From positions 1-64,000 of the forward strand of contig NZ_BMIM01000005.1 in NCBI RefSeq assembly GCF_014642275.1: a stretch of DNA of 64,000 bases, given 5' to 3'. Source of the DNA: Flavobacterium lutivivi. Lineage in GTDB: Bacteria > Bacteroidota > Bacteroidia > Flavobacteriales > Flavobacteriaceae. The translations under genes were made by a program, and so were the position numbers. The notes under the pieces are model-generated. The model worked only from the letters and a program-made list of their open reading frames with translations, ran no database searches and was not told the origin of the DNA. Positions 9,349 to 18,597 of this stretch are shown in pieces. The first letter of the stretch is position 1. Each line of letters starts with the position of its first letter.

Positions 9349-9660
9349 ATGGAAACATTTACTGTAGAAACTCAAAAAACAACAGGATTTTCAACCTATC
9401 TAGCCATTGGTTCATTCTCTATTGGAACAATTTTATTAATGCTTCATCTTATATTTCCACATATTGATAATATTCTATTCTTAGGATTTTTCTATGTTCT
9501 ATTTACATTTCTAATAAACGCAATTGTGTTTTTAAACTTAGCCTTTCAATTTATTATTAAACCCGAAAATAGAGAAGATTTAGCAATAAAAATGCTCATC
9601 ATGTTAGCAAACATACCTGTAACAATATTTTATATCTATTTAGTATTTCACATATTTTAA
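9349..9660 (+). CDS. Small integral membrane protein, unknown
   Basis: A protein of 103 residues. After about 15 polar residues come three or four hydrophobic helices (roughly 16-35, 43-70 and 84-102), with a charged KPENREDLAIK loop. No recognised domain. It lies between the Coq4-like gene (2 nt upstream) and creD (20 nt downstream), so it is probably part of the CreD operon. Confidence that it is coding rests on the tight spacing and coherent membrane topology. Confidence 0.75.
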   Translation: METFTVETQKTTGFSTYLAIGSFSIGTILLMLHLIFPHIDNILFLGFFYVLFTFLINAIVFLNLAFQFIIKPENREDLAIKMLIMLANIPVTIFYIYLVFHIF

Positions 9661-9680
9661 TAATTCTAAAACTCAATATT

Positions 9681-11039
9681 ATGGAACAACAAGAAAACCC
9701 AACAACTGAAGTAAAGCAAGGCTTTTTTCAATCTACAACTGCCAAAATGATTATGGTAGGTTTTTTAACATTAGTGCTATTAATTCCACTTTTTTTTGTA
9801 CAAGATTTAATCAGTGAAAGAAGTATGCGTCAAAAAGAAGTAACCGAAGAAGTGTCAACGCTTTGGGGAAAAGAAATCAATTTTTATGGCCCAATACTTC
9901 GCATTCCATATAAAACGTATAAGGAAACAACGATATACGATTCTAAAACCAAAACGACTAGTATCCAGAAAAACAGTACGCTTGAATATGCTTACTTCTT
10001 TCCAGAAAAGCTTAACAACAATTCTGAAGTAAAAAAAGACACTTCGCTCAAAAGAGGTATTTATGATAATATTGTTTTTACTGCAAACATGAGTTTTGAC
10101 GGAAGTTTTGGCAAACCAAATTTTGAAAAATTGAACATCAAGGAAGAAGATGTTGTTTGGGAAAAAGCCGCAATTGTTGTAAAAACTACTAATCTGAAAA
10201 GCATCAAAAGCGATTTGAAAATAAACCTGAATAACAACTCATTAGCTTTTGAAGCAAAGCCTGATGAAGACAACTATTATGGTGTTTTAGAAACCAATAA
10301 TTTCGATTATAAAACGATGCAAAAAACGGAACGCATCAATTTTAAATTCAACATGCAATACAACGGAAGTAAAAGCATCGAGTTTGTACCTATAGGAAAA
10401 ACTACTTCTGTAAGTATGAATTCCGACTGGGAATCGCCAAGCTTTTTTGGTTCATTTGCCGCAAACAATACCACTAAAAAAGTTGATAAAAAAGGATTTC
10501 ATGCAGATTGGAAAGTATTGGACATCAATCGTTCTTTTTCGCAACAATATACCGGAAAAATTCCAAACCTGAATGAATATTCATTTGGAGCTAAATTGAT
10601 TAAAACTGTCGATGAATACCAACAAAACGAACGCGCTTCAAAGTATGGATTTCTGGTAATTGGGTTAACATTTTTGATTTTCTTTTTAATACAATCTATC
10701 AGCAAGATTAACATTCACATTTTTCAATACTCCATGATTGGATTGGCTTTAATCATGTTCTATACTTTGTTGATATCAATTACTGAACACAGCAGCTTTT
10801 CTCTAGCTTACGCCATTGCTGGTATATCTGTTGTGACACTAATCACTTTATACTCTATTTCTATACTCAAAAACAGAAAGTTCCCAATATTTATAGGCGC
10901 ATCACTTTCAGTGCTTTATACTTTCATTTATGTAATTATTCAACTTGAGGATTATGCTTTACTAGTAGGAAGTATTGGTTTATTTATGATACTTGCTGCG
11001 GTTATGTATTTCTCTCGAAAAATAGATTGGGGTAAATAA
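9681..11039 (+). CDS. creD: CreD family inner-membrane protein
   Basis: A protein of 452 residues, the usual length for CreD (Cet). An N-terminal membrane helix (about 23-45, KMIMVGFLTLVLLIPLFFV) is followed by the family motif DLISERSMRQKEVTEEV. A long extracytoplasmic beta-rich domain (50-320) comes next, then five or six helices at the C-terminus. In Enterobacteria CreD belongs to the CreBC regulon and affects envelope integrity and colicin tolerance. In Bacteroidetes it is typically found with a small winged-helix regulator, as here. Expression is probably controlled by the operator at 8858. Confidence 0.88.
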   Translation: MEQQENPTTEVKQGFFQSTTAKMIMVGFLTLVLLIPLFFVQDLISERSMRQKEVTEEVSTLWGKEINFYGPILRIPYKTYKETTIYDSKTKTTSIQKNSTLEYAYFFPEKLNNNSEVKKDTSLKRGIYDNIVFTANMSFDGSFGKPNFEKLNIKEEDVVWEKAAIVVKTTNLKSIKSDLKINLNNNSLAFEAKPDEDNYYGVLETNNFDYKTMQKTERINFKFNMQYNGSKSIEFVPIGKTTSVSMNSDWESPSFFGSFAANNTTKKVDKKGFHADWKVLDINRSFSQQYTGKIPNLNEYSFGAKLIKTVDEYQQNERASKYGFLVIGLTFLIFFLIQSISKINIHIFQYSMIGLALIMFYTLLISITEHSSFSLAYAIAGISVVTLITLYSISILKNRKFPIFIGASLSVLYTFIYVIIQLEDYALLVGSIGLFMILAAVMYFSRKIDWGK

Positions 11040-11059
11040 CATTTAGATTATTAATTATC

Positions 11060-11824
11060 ATGGAATTATTTGTTAAAGAAAATTCGATAGTTAGAGAAAT
11101 TTGGGGAAAGAGTGATACTGTGTTATTCATTTTTGCTGGAGCATCAGCAGAGTTTGCTTTGAATAAATCGGTTGACTGGCTTTATTATACTGGAAAACTA
11201 CCTTCTGATCCATTAGGAAGGTTGTTTTCTACAGTGAAATATGCAAAATTTATAGTTTTTTCTTCAACCGATGAAGCAAATAAATCGATTGATATATTGA
11301 GAAAAATTCACGGCACTGTTGAACAAAATCGCGGTGCTGTGATTCCTGATTGGGCTTATCGAGATGTATTATTTATGCTGATTTATTATTCGATTGCATC
11401 TTATGAACTATTGGAAAGAAAATTAACTTATCACGAAAAAGAGGAAGTTTACAATGTCTTTTATCGAGTAGGAATAAGAATGGGTTTAACAGAATTGCCT
11501 CCCACATACAATAAATGGTTGTTGGAAAGAGAACTACATCTCATTGAAAATTTAGAGCCGAGCAAATATACTTTTGACCTTTTCAAGCAATACAAGAAAC
11601 ATCTTGGTGCATTTAGATATAAAATGTTAATTGAAAGTCAGAAATTATTAGTTCCAAAGTACGTGAAGAAGCTTTTACAATTGAGTGATTTTTCTATCCT
11701 TTCAATCATAATCCCTATATACAAATTAAGCCGAAATGTTAAGCTCGATAAATTTTTCAAAAATTTATTACTCCCATCAGAATATAAAACTCAGATTAAT
11801 GAATTGGATATGCGAACAAGATAA
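11060..11824 (+). CDS. MpaB/DUF2236-family oxygenase-like protein
   Basis: A protein of 254 residues, all-helical, matching the DUF2236 (mpaB / latex-clearing oxygenase catalytic) family: VREIWGKSDTVLFIFAGASAEFALN at the N-terminus, DPLGRLFSTVKYAKFIVFSS, then RKIHGTVE, whose histidine is in the place of the family's conserved His, and PDWAYRDVLFMLIYY. Characterised relatives are heme-dependent oxygenases; heme binding here is inferred. It lies 20 nt after creD on the same strand and may be the last gene of that operon. Confidence 0.72.
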   Translation: MELFVKENSIVREIWGKSDTVLFIFAGASAEFALNKSVDWLYYTGKLPSDPLGRLFSTVKYAKFIVFSSTDEANKSIDILRKIHGTVEQNRGAVIPDWAYRDVLFMLIYYSIASYELLERKLTYHEKEEVYNVFYRVGIRMGLTELPPTYNKWLLERELHLIENLEPSKYTFDLFKQYKKHLGAFRYKMLIESQKLLVPKYVKKLLQLSDFSILSIIIPIYKLSRNVKLDKFFKNLLLPSEYKTQINELDMRTR

Positions 11825-11888
11825 CTGTTAAAGTTAGTTATGATTCTAATGTAAACCCATCTTTCTAAATTCATAATAAAGCATAAAA

Positions 11889-12371
11889 ATGAACAAAAGA
11901 CAAACACTTTTTAAAGTAAGGATACTTATAATTATTTTTATTATTTGCTTAATCCTGAGTGGAATTACAGCATTTCCTATTGAAACTGAACTTCAATTCA
12001 TCAATGAACATTTTACTTTTCTTCCTAGTGTTATTAAAAATTGGATTTCAGATGTTTATTTTGCCGTAAAAGACACTAATACAAAATACCCTTTTTTAAG
12101 TTATGGAACAGATTGGTTGGCATTTGCTCATCTTGTAATTGCTGTTGCTTTCATTGGACCAGTGAAAAATCCAGTGAAAAATATTTGGATAATTGAATTT
12201 GGAATTATTGCTTGCCTAATGGTTATTCCATTAGCTTTTATTGCTGGAAATATAAGAACTATACCTTTATATTGGCAACTAATTGATTGTTCGTTTGGTA
12301 TAATTGGCATAATCCCTTTGATTTGGTGTCGAAGCTTGATAAAAAAACTTGAAATAATAGAGAATCGATAA
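11889..12371 (+). CDS. Conserved membrane protein, four helices, unknown
   Basis: A protein of 160 residues. An N-terminal helix (10-28) is followed by an extracytoplasmic stretch with VIKNWISDVYFAVKDTNTKYPFLSYGTDWLAF, then three more helices (75-92, 100-120, 128-148). The layout looks like an uncharacterised Bacteroidetes membrane family; no enzymatic motif is obvious. It is 64 nt from the MpaB-like gene and may be transcribed separately. An inverted-repeat element follows. Confidence 0.7.
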   Translation: MNKRQTLFKVRILIIIFIICLILSGITAFPIETELQFINEHFTFLPSVIKNWISDVYFAVKDTNTKYPFLSYGTDWLAFAHLVIAVAFIGPVKNPVKNIWIIEFGIIACLMVIPLAFIAGNIRTIPLYWQLIDCSFGIIGIIPLIWCRSLIKKLEIIENR

Positions 12372-12403
12372 CTTACAAGATAAGTAATTCTAAAGCCTAT
12401 TTT

Positions 12404-12474
12404 GTCATTCTGAACGAAGTGAAGAATCTCATGATTTTAATAACTTCATGAGATTCCTCCTTTGTAGGAATGAC
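12404..12474. repeat. Dispersed imperfect inverted repeat (GTCATTC ... GAATGAC)
   Basis: Ends GTCATTC (12404-12410) and GAATGAC (12468-12474) enclose a second pair, GAATCTCATGA and TCATGAGATTC. It lies between two converging genes. The element at 48077-48150 has the same termini and inner GAGATTCCTC, so both belong to one REP-like intergenic family. Confidence 0.75.
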
Positions 12475-12479
12475 AATTA

Positions 12480-13514
12480 TTAAAAATCAACCTTCCAATC
12501 TAATTCAGGTTTATACCAAAGTTGACCATTTTCAACCAGTAATGGGCAATCGAAATTGTTAGTATATAAACTTCCTGTTCCAAGTCCTTGTGGCATGTTT
12601 GTGTTGAGCATAAAAGTAAATTGTGCAATCGCATTCAAACCAATATTACTTTCCAATGCCGAAGTAATCCACCAACCAATATTATATTTCTCTGCCAAAG
12701 TAATCCATTCATTTGTTCCTTTGATTCCACCAATAAAACTTGGCTTCAAAATGATGTATTGAGGTCTCACTTTTTTTAGTAAAGCTTCTTTATCTTCGTA
12801 TGAAAAAATTCCAATCAGCTCTTCGTCCAAAGCAATGGGCAAATTAGTGTTTTTACACAGAACTGACATCGTGTCAGTATGATTTTTTTGAACGGGTTGT
12901 TCTATACTATGTAATTTATAACCAGACAATTGATTTATTTTATTTAAAGCTTCATTTTCACTAAAAGCACCGTTAGCATCAACTCTTATTTCAATTTTAT
13001 TTTCATCAAAATTATCTCTTATAAACCGTAATAATTGCAATTCTTTGTCAAAATCTATAGCTCCAATCTTGAGTTTTATACAGTTAAATCCTTGAGCAAT
13101 TTTCTCTTCAATTTGTTGTTTCATGAACACCTCATCACCCATCCAAACCAATCCATTTATTGAAATAGATTTTTCACCTGAAGTAAATTTTGAAGGAAAT
13201 AAAACAAAAGGATTTTCACTTTTCAACGAAAGAAAAGCCATTTCTACACCAAACTGTATAGACGGGAATTCGATTAATTCTTGCCATAATTTTTCTTCAC
13301 CAAGATGGATATTATTGCAAGTCCATTGTAGTTTTTCTTCATAATCCAATCTGTCATCAGCAGATAATCCTCGAAGAATTCCGCACTCGCCTATTCCCTT
13401 TCTGCCATTCACTTCTAAAACTATAAACCAAGTTTCTTTTTCCGTTAAAACGCCTCGCGAAGTTCCGCTTGGACGCTTAAAAGCTAAATTGTATTTAAAA
13501 TATTTCGCTTTCAA
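12480..13514 (-). CDS. menC: o-Succinylbenzoate synthase (enolase superfamily)
   Basis: A protein of 344 residues. The N-terminal enolase-type lid domain (1-100) is followed by the barrel with the superfamily catalytic set: KLKIG (second lysine as base), D in RVDANGAF, E in SIEQPV, D in ALDEE and K in ILKPSFIGG. It dehydrates SHCHC to o-succinylbenzoate in menaquinone synthesis. A dipeptide epimerase is the main alternative, but menB and menA are 2-4 kb away on the same strand, which favours MenC. It starts 5 nt after the stop of the TPR gene. Confidence 0.85.
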   Translation of the reverse strand: MKAKYFKYNLAFKRPSGTSRGVLTEKETWFIVLEVNGRKGIGECGILRGLSADDRLDYEEKLQWTCNNIHLGEEKLWQELIEFPSIQFGVEMAFLSLKSENPFVLFPSKFTSGEKSISINGLVWMGDEVFMKQQIEEKIAQGFNCIKLKIGAIDFDKELQLLRFIRDNFDENKIEIRVDANGAFSENEALNKINQLSGYKLHSIEQPVQKNHTDTMSVLCKNTNLPIALDEELIGIFSYEDKEALLKKVRPQYIILKPSFIGGIKGTNEWITLAEKYNIGWWITSALESNIGLNAIAQFTFMLNTNMPQGLGTGSLYTNNFDCPLLVENGQLWYKPELDWKVDF

Positions 13515-13519
13515 AGTTC

Positions 13520-14728
13520 TTATTTAAGAAGTTTTAAAATTTTTGAAAAATATTTGCTGTTAACACCTTGTTTTTCAAACTCTGTGAAGTCATCTTTTGT
13601 TTGTTGTTTCCAACTCACATCAGCAGAAATATTTTGGTTAGCAAATCTTTTGTGAATTTCCTTTGCCTTTTTAAAATCATCAGTTAAAACATAAGCATGC
13701 GCTAGATTTAATTTTATACCCAAATCATATTCGTCTATTTTTTCAGCTGTTTTAAGCGTTTTAAGAGCTTTTTCGTATTGAAGCGTCAGAATATAGTATT
13801 TACCCAGAAGATTGTAATCTGAAGCGGATTTTGAAGCTGACGCAATTGTATTTTCAAGCATTGTTATAGCTGCTTCTTTTTTACCTGAATTAAAAAGTTC
13901 TTCGCTTTTTTTTCTATTTAACTCCGATAGGATTTTATCTTCTTTTGTTTCCTTTAAGGCAACAAATGTTAAATCACTGAAAATCTTTTGTTTTTCTTCG
14001 GGAAAAAGATTTTTGAACTCTTTATAAGTCGTTTTTTTGGAAATCAAATCGAGCATAGTGCCAGCAAACTCATTTTTCTTTGCAATAGAAGAGATTATGT
14101 CGAGTTTTTTTATCTCATCAAGAACGCTCTTTTTTGCTGCTGTTGTCCAACCTCTGCTCAATTTTTCGTTTACCCAAGGCACCAACTCAAAAACTATTTT
14201 TTGTTTCATAAACCAATTATCGCTTTCAAAGCCAATCCAAAGGTTTTTTGAGCTATTTGAAACACAACTTGAGTTTTCGGTTAGCAATTTAGCTTCCTTG
14301 TTGATAGGAGTATTTTGAACAAAACAAGCGTTTTTTGCTTCTCCGGTTTTTTGATACTGTAATGCGTCTTTTTCGTTATTGAAAATTGCATATCTACATT
14401 TATCATCACCCGATATCGTAGAAAGCAAATAGACTGCACCAGCAGAACCTTGACTTATTCCTGTAGGATCGGGAATAGATTTTAGTAAAGAAACAAGACT
14501 AGAAGCAAGTTTTTGATTATCGTCTAAAATTGATATTCTGAAAACGGCTTCAGTAGTTCCATCGGGTAAATCGGTTGATTTTATTACCGTTCTTTTTCCT
14601 GCTGATAGATTGATTGTTTCGTTGGTTGTTCTGACGTTATCCCAATATCCTTCACTGGATTGTGAGAATATCAGGCTACAAAACATCAACATTGATGATA
14701 TAATTATTCCTTTCATAAGTTTATCCAT
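13520..14728 (-). CDS. Exported TPR-containing protein, unknown
   Basis: A protein of 402 residues with a signal peptide (about 5-22, ending CSLIFSQ). Residues 25-255 form an unassigned domain with several cysteines and a WIGFESDNWFMKQKIVFELVPWV stretch. Residues 270-390 contain tetratricopeptide repeats (ELFNSGKKEAAITMLE, YNLLGKYYILTLQYEKALKTLKTAEK, LNLAHAYVLTDDFKKAKEI). Periplasmic location is inferred. It sits inside the menaquinone run, but nothing in the sequence ties it to that pathway. Met5 is an equally possible start. Confidence 0.75.
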   Translation of the reverse strand: MDKLMKGIIISSMLMFCSLIFSQSSEGYWDNVRTTNETINLSAGKRTVIKSTDLPDGTTEAVFRISILDDNQKLASSLVSLLKSIPDPTGISQGSAGAVYLLSTISGDDKCRYAIFNNEKDALQYQKTGEAKNACFVQNTPINKEAKLLTENSSCVSNSSKNLWIGFESDNWFMKQKIVFELVPWVNEKLSRGWTTAAKKSVLDEIKKLDIISSIAKKNEFAGTMLDLISKKTTYKEFKNLFPEEKQKIFSDLTFVALKETKEDKILSELNRKKSEELFNSGKKEAAITMLENTIASASKSASDYNLLGKYYILTLQYEKALKTLKTAEKIDEYDLGIKLNLAHAYVLTDDFKKAKEIHKRFANQNISADVSWKQQTKDDFTEFEKQGVNSKYFSKILKLLK

Positions 14729-14740
14729 TCGCTTTGTATT

Positions 14741-14802
14741 AGCCCTGATGGCAGCGACATCCTTTTGCTTTGCAAAAGATATAGCGAACAGCAGGAATAT
14801 GG
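14741..14802. repeat. Intergenic foldback element with ATCCTTTTGC/GCAAAAGAT core
   Basis: The strand given reads AGCCCTGATGGCAGCGACAT, then CCTTTTGC TT TGCAAAAGAT, then ATAGCGAACAGCAGGAAT. The outer CCTG (14744-14747) pairs with CAGG (14792-14795) and the inner TTTTGC pairs with GCAAAA, giving one extended hairpin. From memory this resembles a repeat commonly seen between genes in Bacteroidetes. It is the only copy in this window. Confidence 0.5.
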
Positions 14803-14841
14803 TTCACTGCAATTCCCATGCCTTTTTGCTTCTTAAAAAAA

Positions 14842-15519
14842 TTATATCATTATGCTTTCGCCTATTTCTAACAACATCAAGTCTTTTCCAGCGTCAAAAA
14901 ATTTCTTTTTGGCCAAAGTATGATCGATGATGATATAACCGAATGTATCAAAGTGATAGCCTAAAATTTTGTCGCATTTTAGAAAATCTGAAGCGATGAT
15001 TGCATCATCAACATCCATGGTAAAATTGCTGCCTATCGGCAAAATTGCTAAATCGAGTTCAGTTCGCATCGGGATAAGTTTCATATCCATCGTCAGTGAA
15101 GTATCGCCTGCAATGTAGATGTTTTTATGTTCGCCTTCAATAACAAATCCTCCAGGTTGACCACCATAACTCCCATCGGGAAAAGAACTAGTGTGAATTG
15201 CCGGAACATATTTTACTTTCCCGAACTCAAACTGCCAACTTCCACCGTGATTCATTGGATGATATTGAAGTCCTTTGTTTCCAAAATGTGACGCTATTTC
15301 ATAATTAGAAACCACAACAGAATTATTGTTTTTTGCAATAGTTTCTACATCTAAAATATGGTCTTGATGAGCATGAGTTAGCAAGATATAATCAGCTTTC
15401 AGAGCATTTACATCAATATGTGAAGCTTTTGGATTTCCGGAAATAAAAGGATCAATCAATACATTTTTTCCTGAAACTTCTATTCCCACACATGCGTGTC
15501 CGTAAAATGTTATTTTCAT
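14842..15519 (-). CDS. UPF0173 metal-dependent hydrolase (MBL fold)
   Basis: A protein of 225 residues, the typical length of the UPF0173 family. The motif H49-A-H51-Q-D53-H54 is the MBL zinc signature; further ligand candidates are H in AIHTSSF, D in AGDTSLT and H in GYHFDTFGY. The N-terminus MKITFYGHACVGIE is diagnostic. The substrate is unknown for the family; general hydrolase activity is inferred from the fold. It starts 11 nt after menA's stop codon, so it is probably cotranscribed with menB-menA. Confidence 0.85.
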   Translation of the reverse strand: MKITFYGHACVGIEVSGKNVLIDPFISGNPKASHIDVNALKADYILLTHAHQDHILDVETIAKNNNSVVVSNYEIASHFGNKGLQYHPMNHGGSWQFEFGKVKYVPAIHTSSFPDGSYGGQPGGFVIEGEHKNIYIAGDTSLTMDMKLIPMRTELDLAILPIGSNFTMDVDDAIIASDFLKCDKILGYHFDTFGYIIIDHTLAKKKFFDAGKDLMLLEIGESIMI

Positions 15520-15529
15520 AGTAAATTGA

Positions 15530-16459
15530 TTAAATATTAACGTAGTTTACAACCATATCTGAAATAAAATAAATGAGGCATAAAGCCAACAAAACCGAAA
15601 GTAGAAATGTGCTAATAGCTAATTTTTTCAATTCGGGGTCAAGTAATTTAGGATTTTTGTTTCTATAAACCGTCATCAAATGGCTTGTTAGCGGAAAATA
15701 GGCAACCAAAAATATATATTGATCAAAATGAAATTCATTTAAAACCGCAAAAACAACAACCATTACCATTGCTGATACGACAAGGAAGTAATGATATTTC
15801 TTTGCCCAAGCTCCGCCGTTTTTTACTACTAACGTGTTTTTTCCCGACTTTCTATCGCTTTCTTCATCACGCATGTTGTTTAAATTTAAAACGCCTACGC
15901 TTAAAAATCCTATTGAAGTAGCTGGTAGTAATAATAACAAATCCAATGTTTTAGAAAACATAAAATAAACCCCAAAGGTGCTTACTAAGCCAAAGAAAAT
16001 AAACACAAATAAATCACCATAGCCTTTGTAGCCATAAGCTCCTTTCCCGACTGTATATCTAATAGCTGAAGCTATCGCTAAAACACCTAACACAAGAAAC
16101 AGCAATGAATACAAAAGATAACTTTCTTTAAAAGCAAAATAAATTAACAAAACAGCAAACAACAAAGTAATGAAGGAAGTAATAGCTATTGCCTTTTTCA
16201 TTTGTTTTGGCGAAATACTCCCACTTTGTATCGCTCTTTTGGGACCAACTCTATCTTCATTATCAGTTCCTTTAACACCATCGCCATAATCGTTGGCAAA
16301 ATTGGAAAGTATCTGTAAACCAAGTGTAGTCAACAAGGCAAAAAGCACTATTTTCCAATTGAAATACGCTTGAGACATAGCATAAAAGCTACCAACAATG
16401 ATACCCGACACAGACAAAGGCAAAGTCCTTAAACGCGCTGCTTCAACCCAATGTTTCAT
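15530..16459 (-). CDS. menA: 1,4-Dihydroxy-2-naphthoate polyprenyltransferase
   Basis: A protein of 309 residues with about eight or nine membrane helices of the UbiA superfamily. The first Asp-rich motif is NFANDYGDGVKGTDNEDR, followed by the MenA-typical GPKRAIQSG; the second is NNMRDEESDRKSGKNTL. It attaches the isoprenoid chain to dihydroxynaphthoate at the inner membrane. It is 37 nt downstream of menB and on the same strand, which supports the assignment as MenA rather than another UbiA prenyltransferase. Confidence 0.92.
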   Translation of the reverse strand: MKHWVEAARLRTLPLSVSGIIVGSFYAMSQAYFNWKIVLFALLTTLGLQILSNFANDYGDGVKGTDNEDRVGPKRAIQSGSISPKQMKKAIAITSFITLLFAVLLIYFAFKESYLLYSLLFLVLGVLAIASAIRYTVGKGAYGYKGYGDLFVFIFFGLVSTFGVYFMFSKTLDLLLLLPATSIGFLSVGVLNLNNMRDEESDRKSGKNTLVVKNGGAWAKKYHYFLVVSAMVMVVVFAVLNEFHFDQYIFLVAYFPLTSHLMTVYRNKNPKLLDPELKKLAISTFLLSVLLALCLIYFISDMVVNYVNI

Positions 16460-16496
16460 ATATAATTTTCTATTTTTTTAAGTTTCACAAACCTTT

Positions 16497-17336
16497 TTAA
16501 GGAATGTATTTTTTTTCAAAATTTGGTTTTCTTTTCTCAAGAAATGCATTTCTTCCCTCGATTGCTTCTTCTGTCATATAAGCTAAACGAGTGGCTTCAC
16601 CAGCAAAAACTTGCTGTCCAACCATTCCGTCATCGGTTAAATTCATCGCAAATTTCAACATCTTAATTGATGTAGGTGATTTAGCTAAAATTTCTTGAGC
16701 CCATTGATATGCAGTATCTTCAAGCTCATCATGCGGGATTACAGCATTTACCATTCCCATTTCAAAGGCTTCTTGCGCAGAGTAATTCCTTCCTAAAAAG
16801 AAAATTTCTCTAGCTTTTTTCTGTCCAACCATTTTTGCTAAATATGCAGAGCCATAACCACCATCAAAGCTAGTCACATCGGCATCAGTCTGTTTAAAAA
16901 TAGCATGTTCCTTGCTTGCCAAAGTCAAATCACAAACCACATGCAAACTATGTCCACCACCAACTGCCCAACCGGGAACAACAGCAATTACAGCCTTAGG
17001 CATAAAACGTATCAATCGTTGAACTTCTAGAATATTTAATCGATGATAACCATCTTCGCCAACATATCCTTGATGCCCACGAGCTTTTTGGTCGCCACCA
17101 GAACAAAAAGACCAAACACCATCTTTTGAGCTTGGACCTTCAGCTGAAAGCAACACCACGCCAACTGAAGTATCTTCGTGAGCATCGTGAAAAGCTTGAA
17201 GAAGTTCAGAAGTCGTTTTTGGGCGAAAAGCATTTCTTACGTCTGGTCTATTAAAAGCAATTCTTGCTACTCCATTACATTTTTTATAAGTAATATCATC
17301 AAACTCTTTTACTGTTACCCAGTTAATATTATTCAT
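16497..17336 (-). CDS. menB: 1,4-Dihydroxy-2-naphthoyl-CoA synthase
   Basis: A protein of 279 residues, the normal MenB length. Crotonase-fold hallmarks: RNAFRPKT, GDQKARGHQGYVG (MenB-specific loop), VPGWAVGGGHSLHVVCDLTLAS oxyanion-hole region, and DVTSFDGGYGSAYLAKMVGQKKAREIFFLGR. It closes o-succinylbenzoyl-CoA to the naphthoyl-CoA ring. First of the menB-menA-hydrolase run. No exact TAnnTTTG box was found upstream. Confidence 0.95.
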   Translation of the reverse strand: MNNINWVTVKEFDDITYKKCNGVARIAFNRPDVRNAFRPKTTSELLQAFHDAHEDTSVGVVLLSAEGPSSKDGVWSFCSGGDQKARGHQGYVGEDGYHRLNILEVQRLIRFMPKAVIAVVPGWAVGGGHSLHVVCDLTLASKEHAIFKQTDADVTSFDGGYGSAYLAKMVGQKKAREIFFLGRNYSAQEAFEMGMVNAVIPHDELEDTAYQWAQEILAKSPTSIKMLKFAMNLTDDGMVGQQVFAGEATRLAYMTEEAIEGRNAFLEKRKPNFEKKYIP

Positions 17337-17432
17337 GTCTTTTCTTATTTTTAAGTTAAAAAATTAACAACAAAAATGTTTTGATTTATTTTAGCGTAAA
17401 AATAAGTTATTATTATCATTAACCACAATCAA

Positions 17433-18572
17433 ATGAAGAAAACTATTTTGTGTTTTTCAATGCTTTTTTTGAGCCACCTTTCTTTTTCTCAAAAGTATGA
17501 ATTTCAAACAATTAAAGATATTGAATGTACTCCAATAATCTCACAAGGAGCAACAGGAACTTGCTGGAGTTTTTCTACAACATCATTTTTGGAAAGCGAA
17601 ATTTATCGAACAAGCGGTAAAAAAATAGACCTTTCCGAAATGTATAACGTTAGATACACCTATTTAAAAAAGGCAGAAAACTATATTTTACGTCAAGGGA
17701 AAGCACAATTTGGTGAAGGTGGTTTAAGTCACGATGTTATTAATAGTGCCAAATTGTATGGACTTGCAACTGAAGAACAGTATGCTGGAAAATTACCTAA
17801 TCAAGAGAAGCATGACCACGCAAAGATGGTTGAAGAACTCGAAACTATAGTAAAGAAGGCGGTTGCTGAAACTCCTGCAAAATACCCGAACTGGAAACAA
17901 GATTACACCAATGTATTGGACAAGTATATGGGTTCATTTTCTCCAGAAATCAATTTATCAGCTAATGTGAATTTTGATCAAAAAAACACAACTTCTACAA
18001 CACAATCACCTATTGAATTTCTAAAATCAACAAAGCTAAATTTAGATGATTATGTTACTATTACATCTTTCACGCATGAGCCATTTTATTCTAAATTCAT
18101 ATTAAACATTCCTGATAATTTTGCCAATGGAATGTTTTACAATTTACCTTTAGATGAATACATTCAAAATGTTGACAATGCATTAGATAAAGGATTTACT
18201 TTAGCTCTTGATGCAGATGTAAGTGAAAAAACTTTTTCTGGAAAAAATGGAATTGCAGTTATCCCAAATGATGACAATGATGCGTCCATTATTTTAACTG
18301 AAATTAAACCTGAAAAAACCATAACTCCTGAGTATAGACAAAATGAATTTGAAAATTACAATACTACAGACGACCATTTAATGCATATTGTTGGTAAAGC
18401 AAAAGATCAAAAAGGGAACATTTATTATAAAGTAAAAAATTCATGGGGAACATCATCAGGAAGAGATGGTTTTATCTACATGAGTATTCCTTACATGAGG
18501 CTGAAATCAATATCTGTTATGCTTCACAAAGATGGCTTATTAAAAAAAACTAAAACCAATTTAGGAATATAA
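17433..18572 (+). CDS. Exported C1-family cysteine peptidase (bleomycin hydrolase/PepC-like)
   Basis: A protein of 379 residues with a signal peptide (1-20, SHLSFSQ end). Catalytic set: Q38 and C44 in SQGATGTCWSF, H318 in DDHLMHIVG, N336 in VKNSWG. The C-terminal part with GRDGFIYMSIPYMRLK matches the C1B aminopeptidase/bleomycin hydrolase branch. Those enzymes are usually cytosolic hexamers; the signal peptide here points to the periplasm or outside, as is common for Bacteroidetes relatives. Peptidase activity is inferred. It is a single-gene unit with its own terminator. Confidence 0.85.
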   Translation: MKKTILCFSMLFLSHLSFSQKYEFQTIKDIECTPIISQGATGTCWSFSTTSFLESEIYRTSGKKIDLSEMYNVRYTYLKKAENYILRQGKAQFGEGGLSHDVINSAKLYGLATEEQYAGKLPNQEKHDHAKMVEELETIVKKAVAETPAKYPNWKQDYTNVLDKYMGSFSPEINLSANVNFDQKNTTSTTQSPIEFLKSTKLNLDDYVTITSFTHEPFYSKFILNIPDNFANGMFYNLPLDEYIQNVDNALDKGFTLALDADVSEKTFSGKNGIAVIPNDDNDASIILTEIKPEKTITPEYRQNEFENYNTTDDHLMHIVGKAKDQKGNIYYKVKNSWGTSSGRDGFIYMSIPYMRLKSISVMLHKDGLLKKTKTNLGI

Positions 18573-18597
18573 AAGAAGGCAATCGCCTTCTTTTTTT
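18571..18597 (+). terminator. Bidirectional terminator between C1 peptidase and ygiD
   Basis: AAGAAGGC (18573-18580), tetraloop AATC, GCCTTCTT (18585-18592), then T-rich. The A-tract on the other side also gives a U-tract for the converging ygiD transcript; its stem abuts the ygiD stop codon. Confidence 0.85.
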
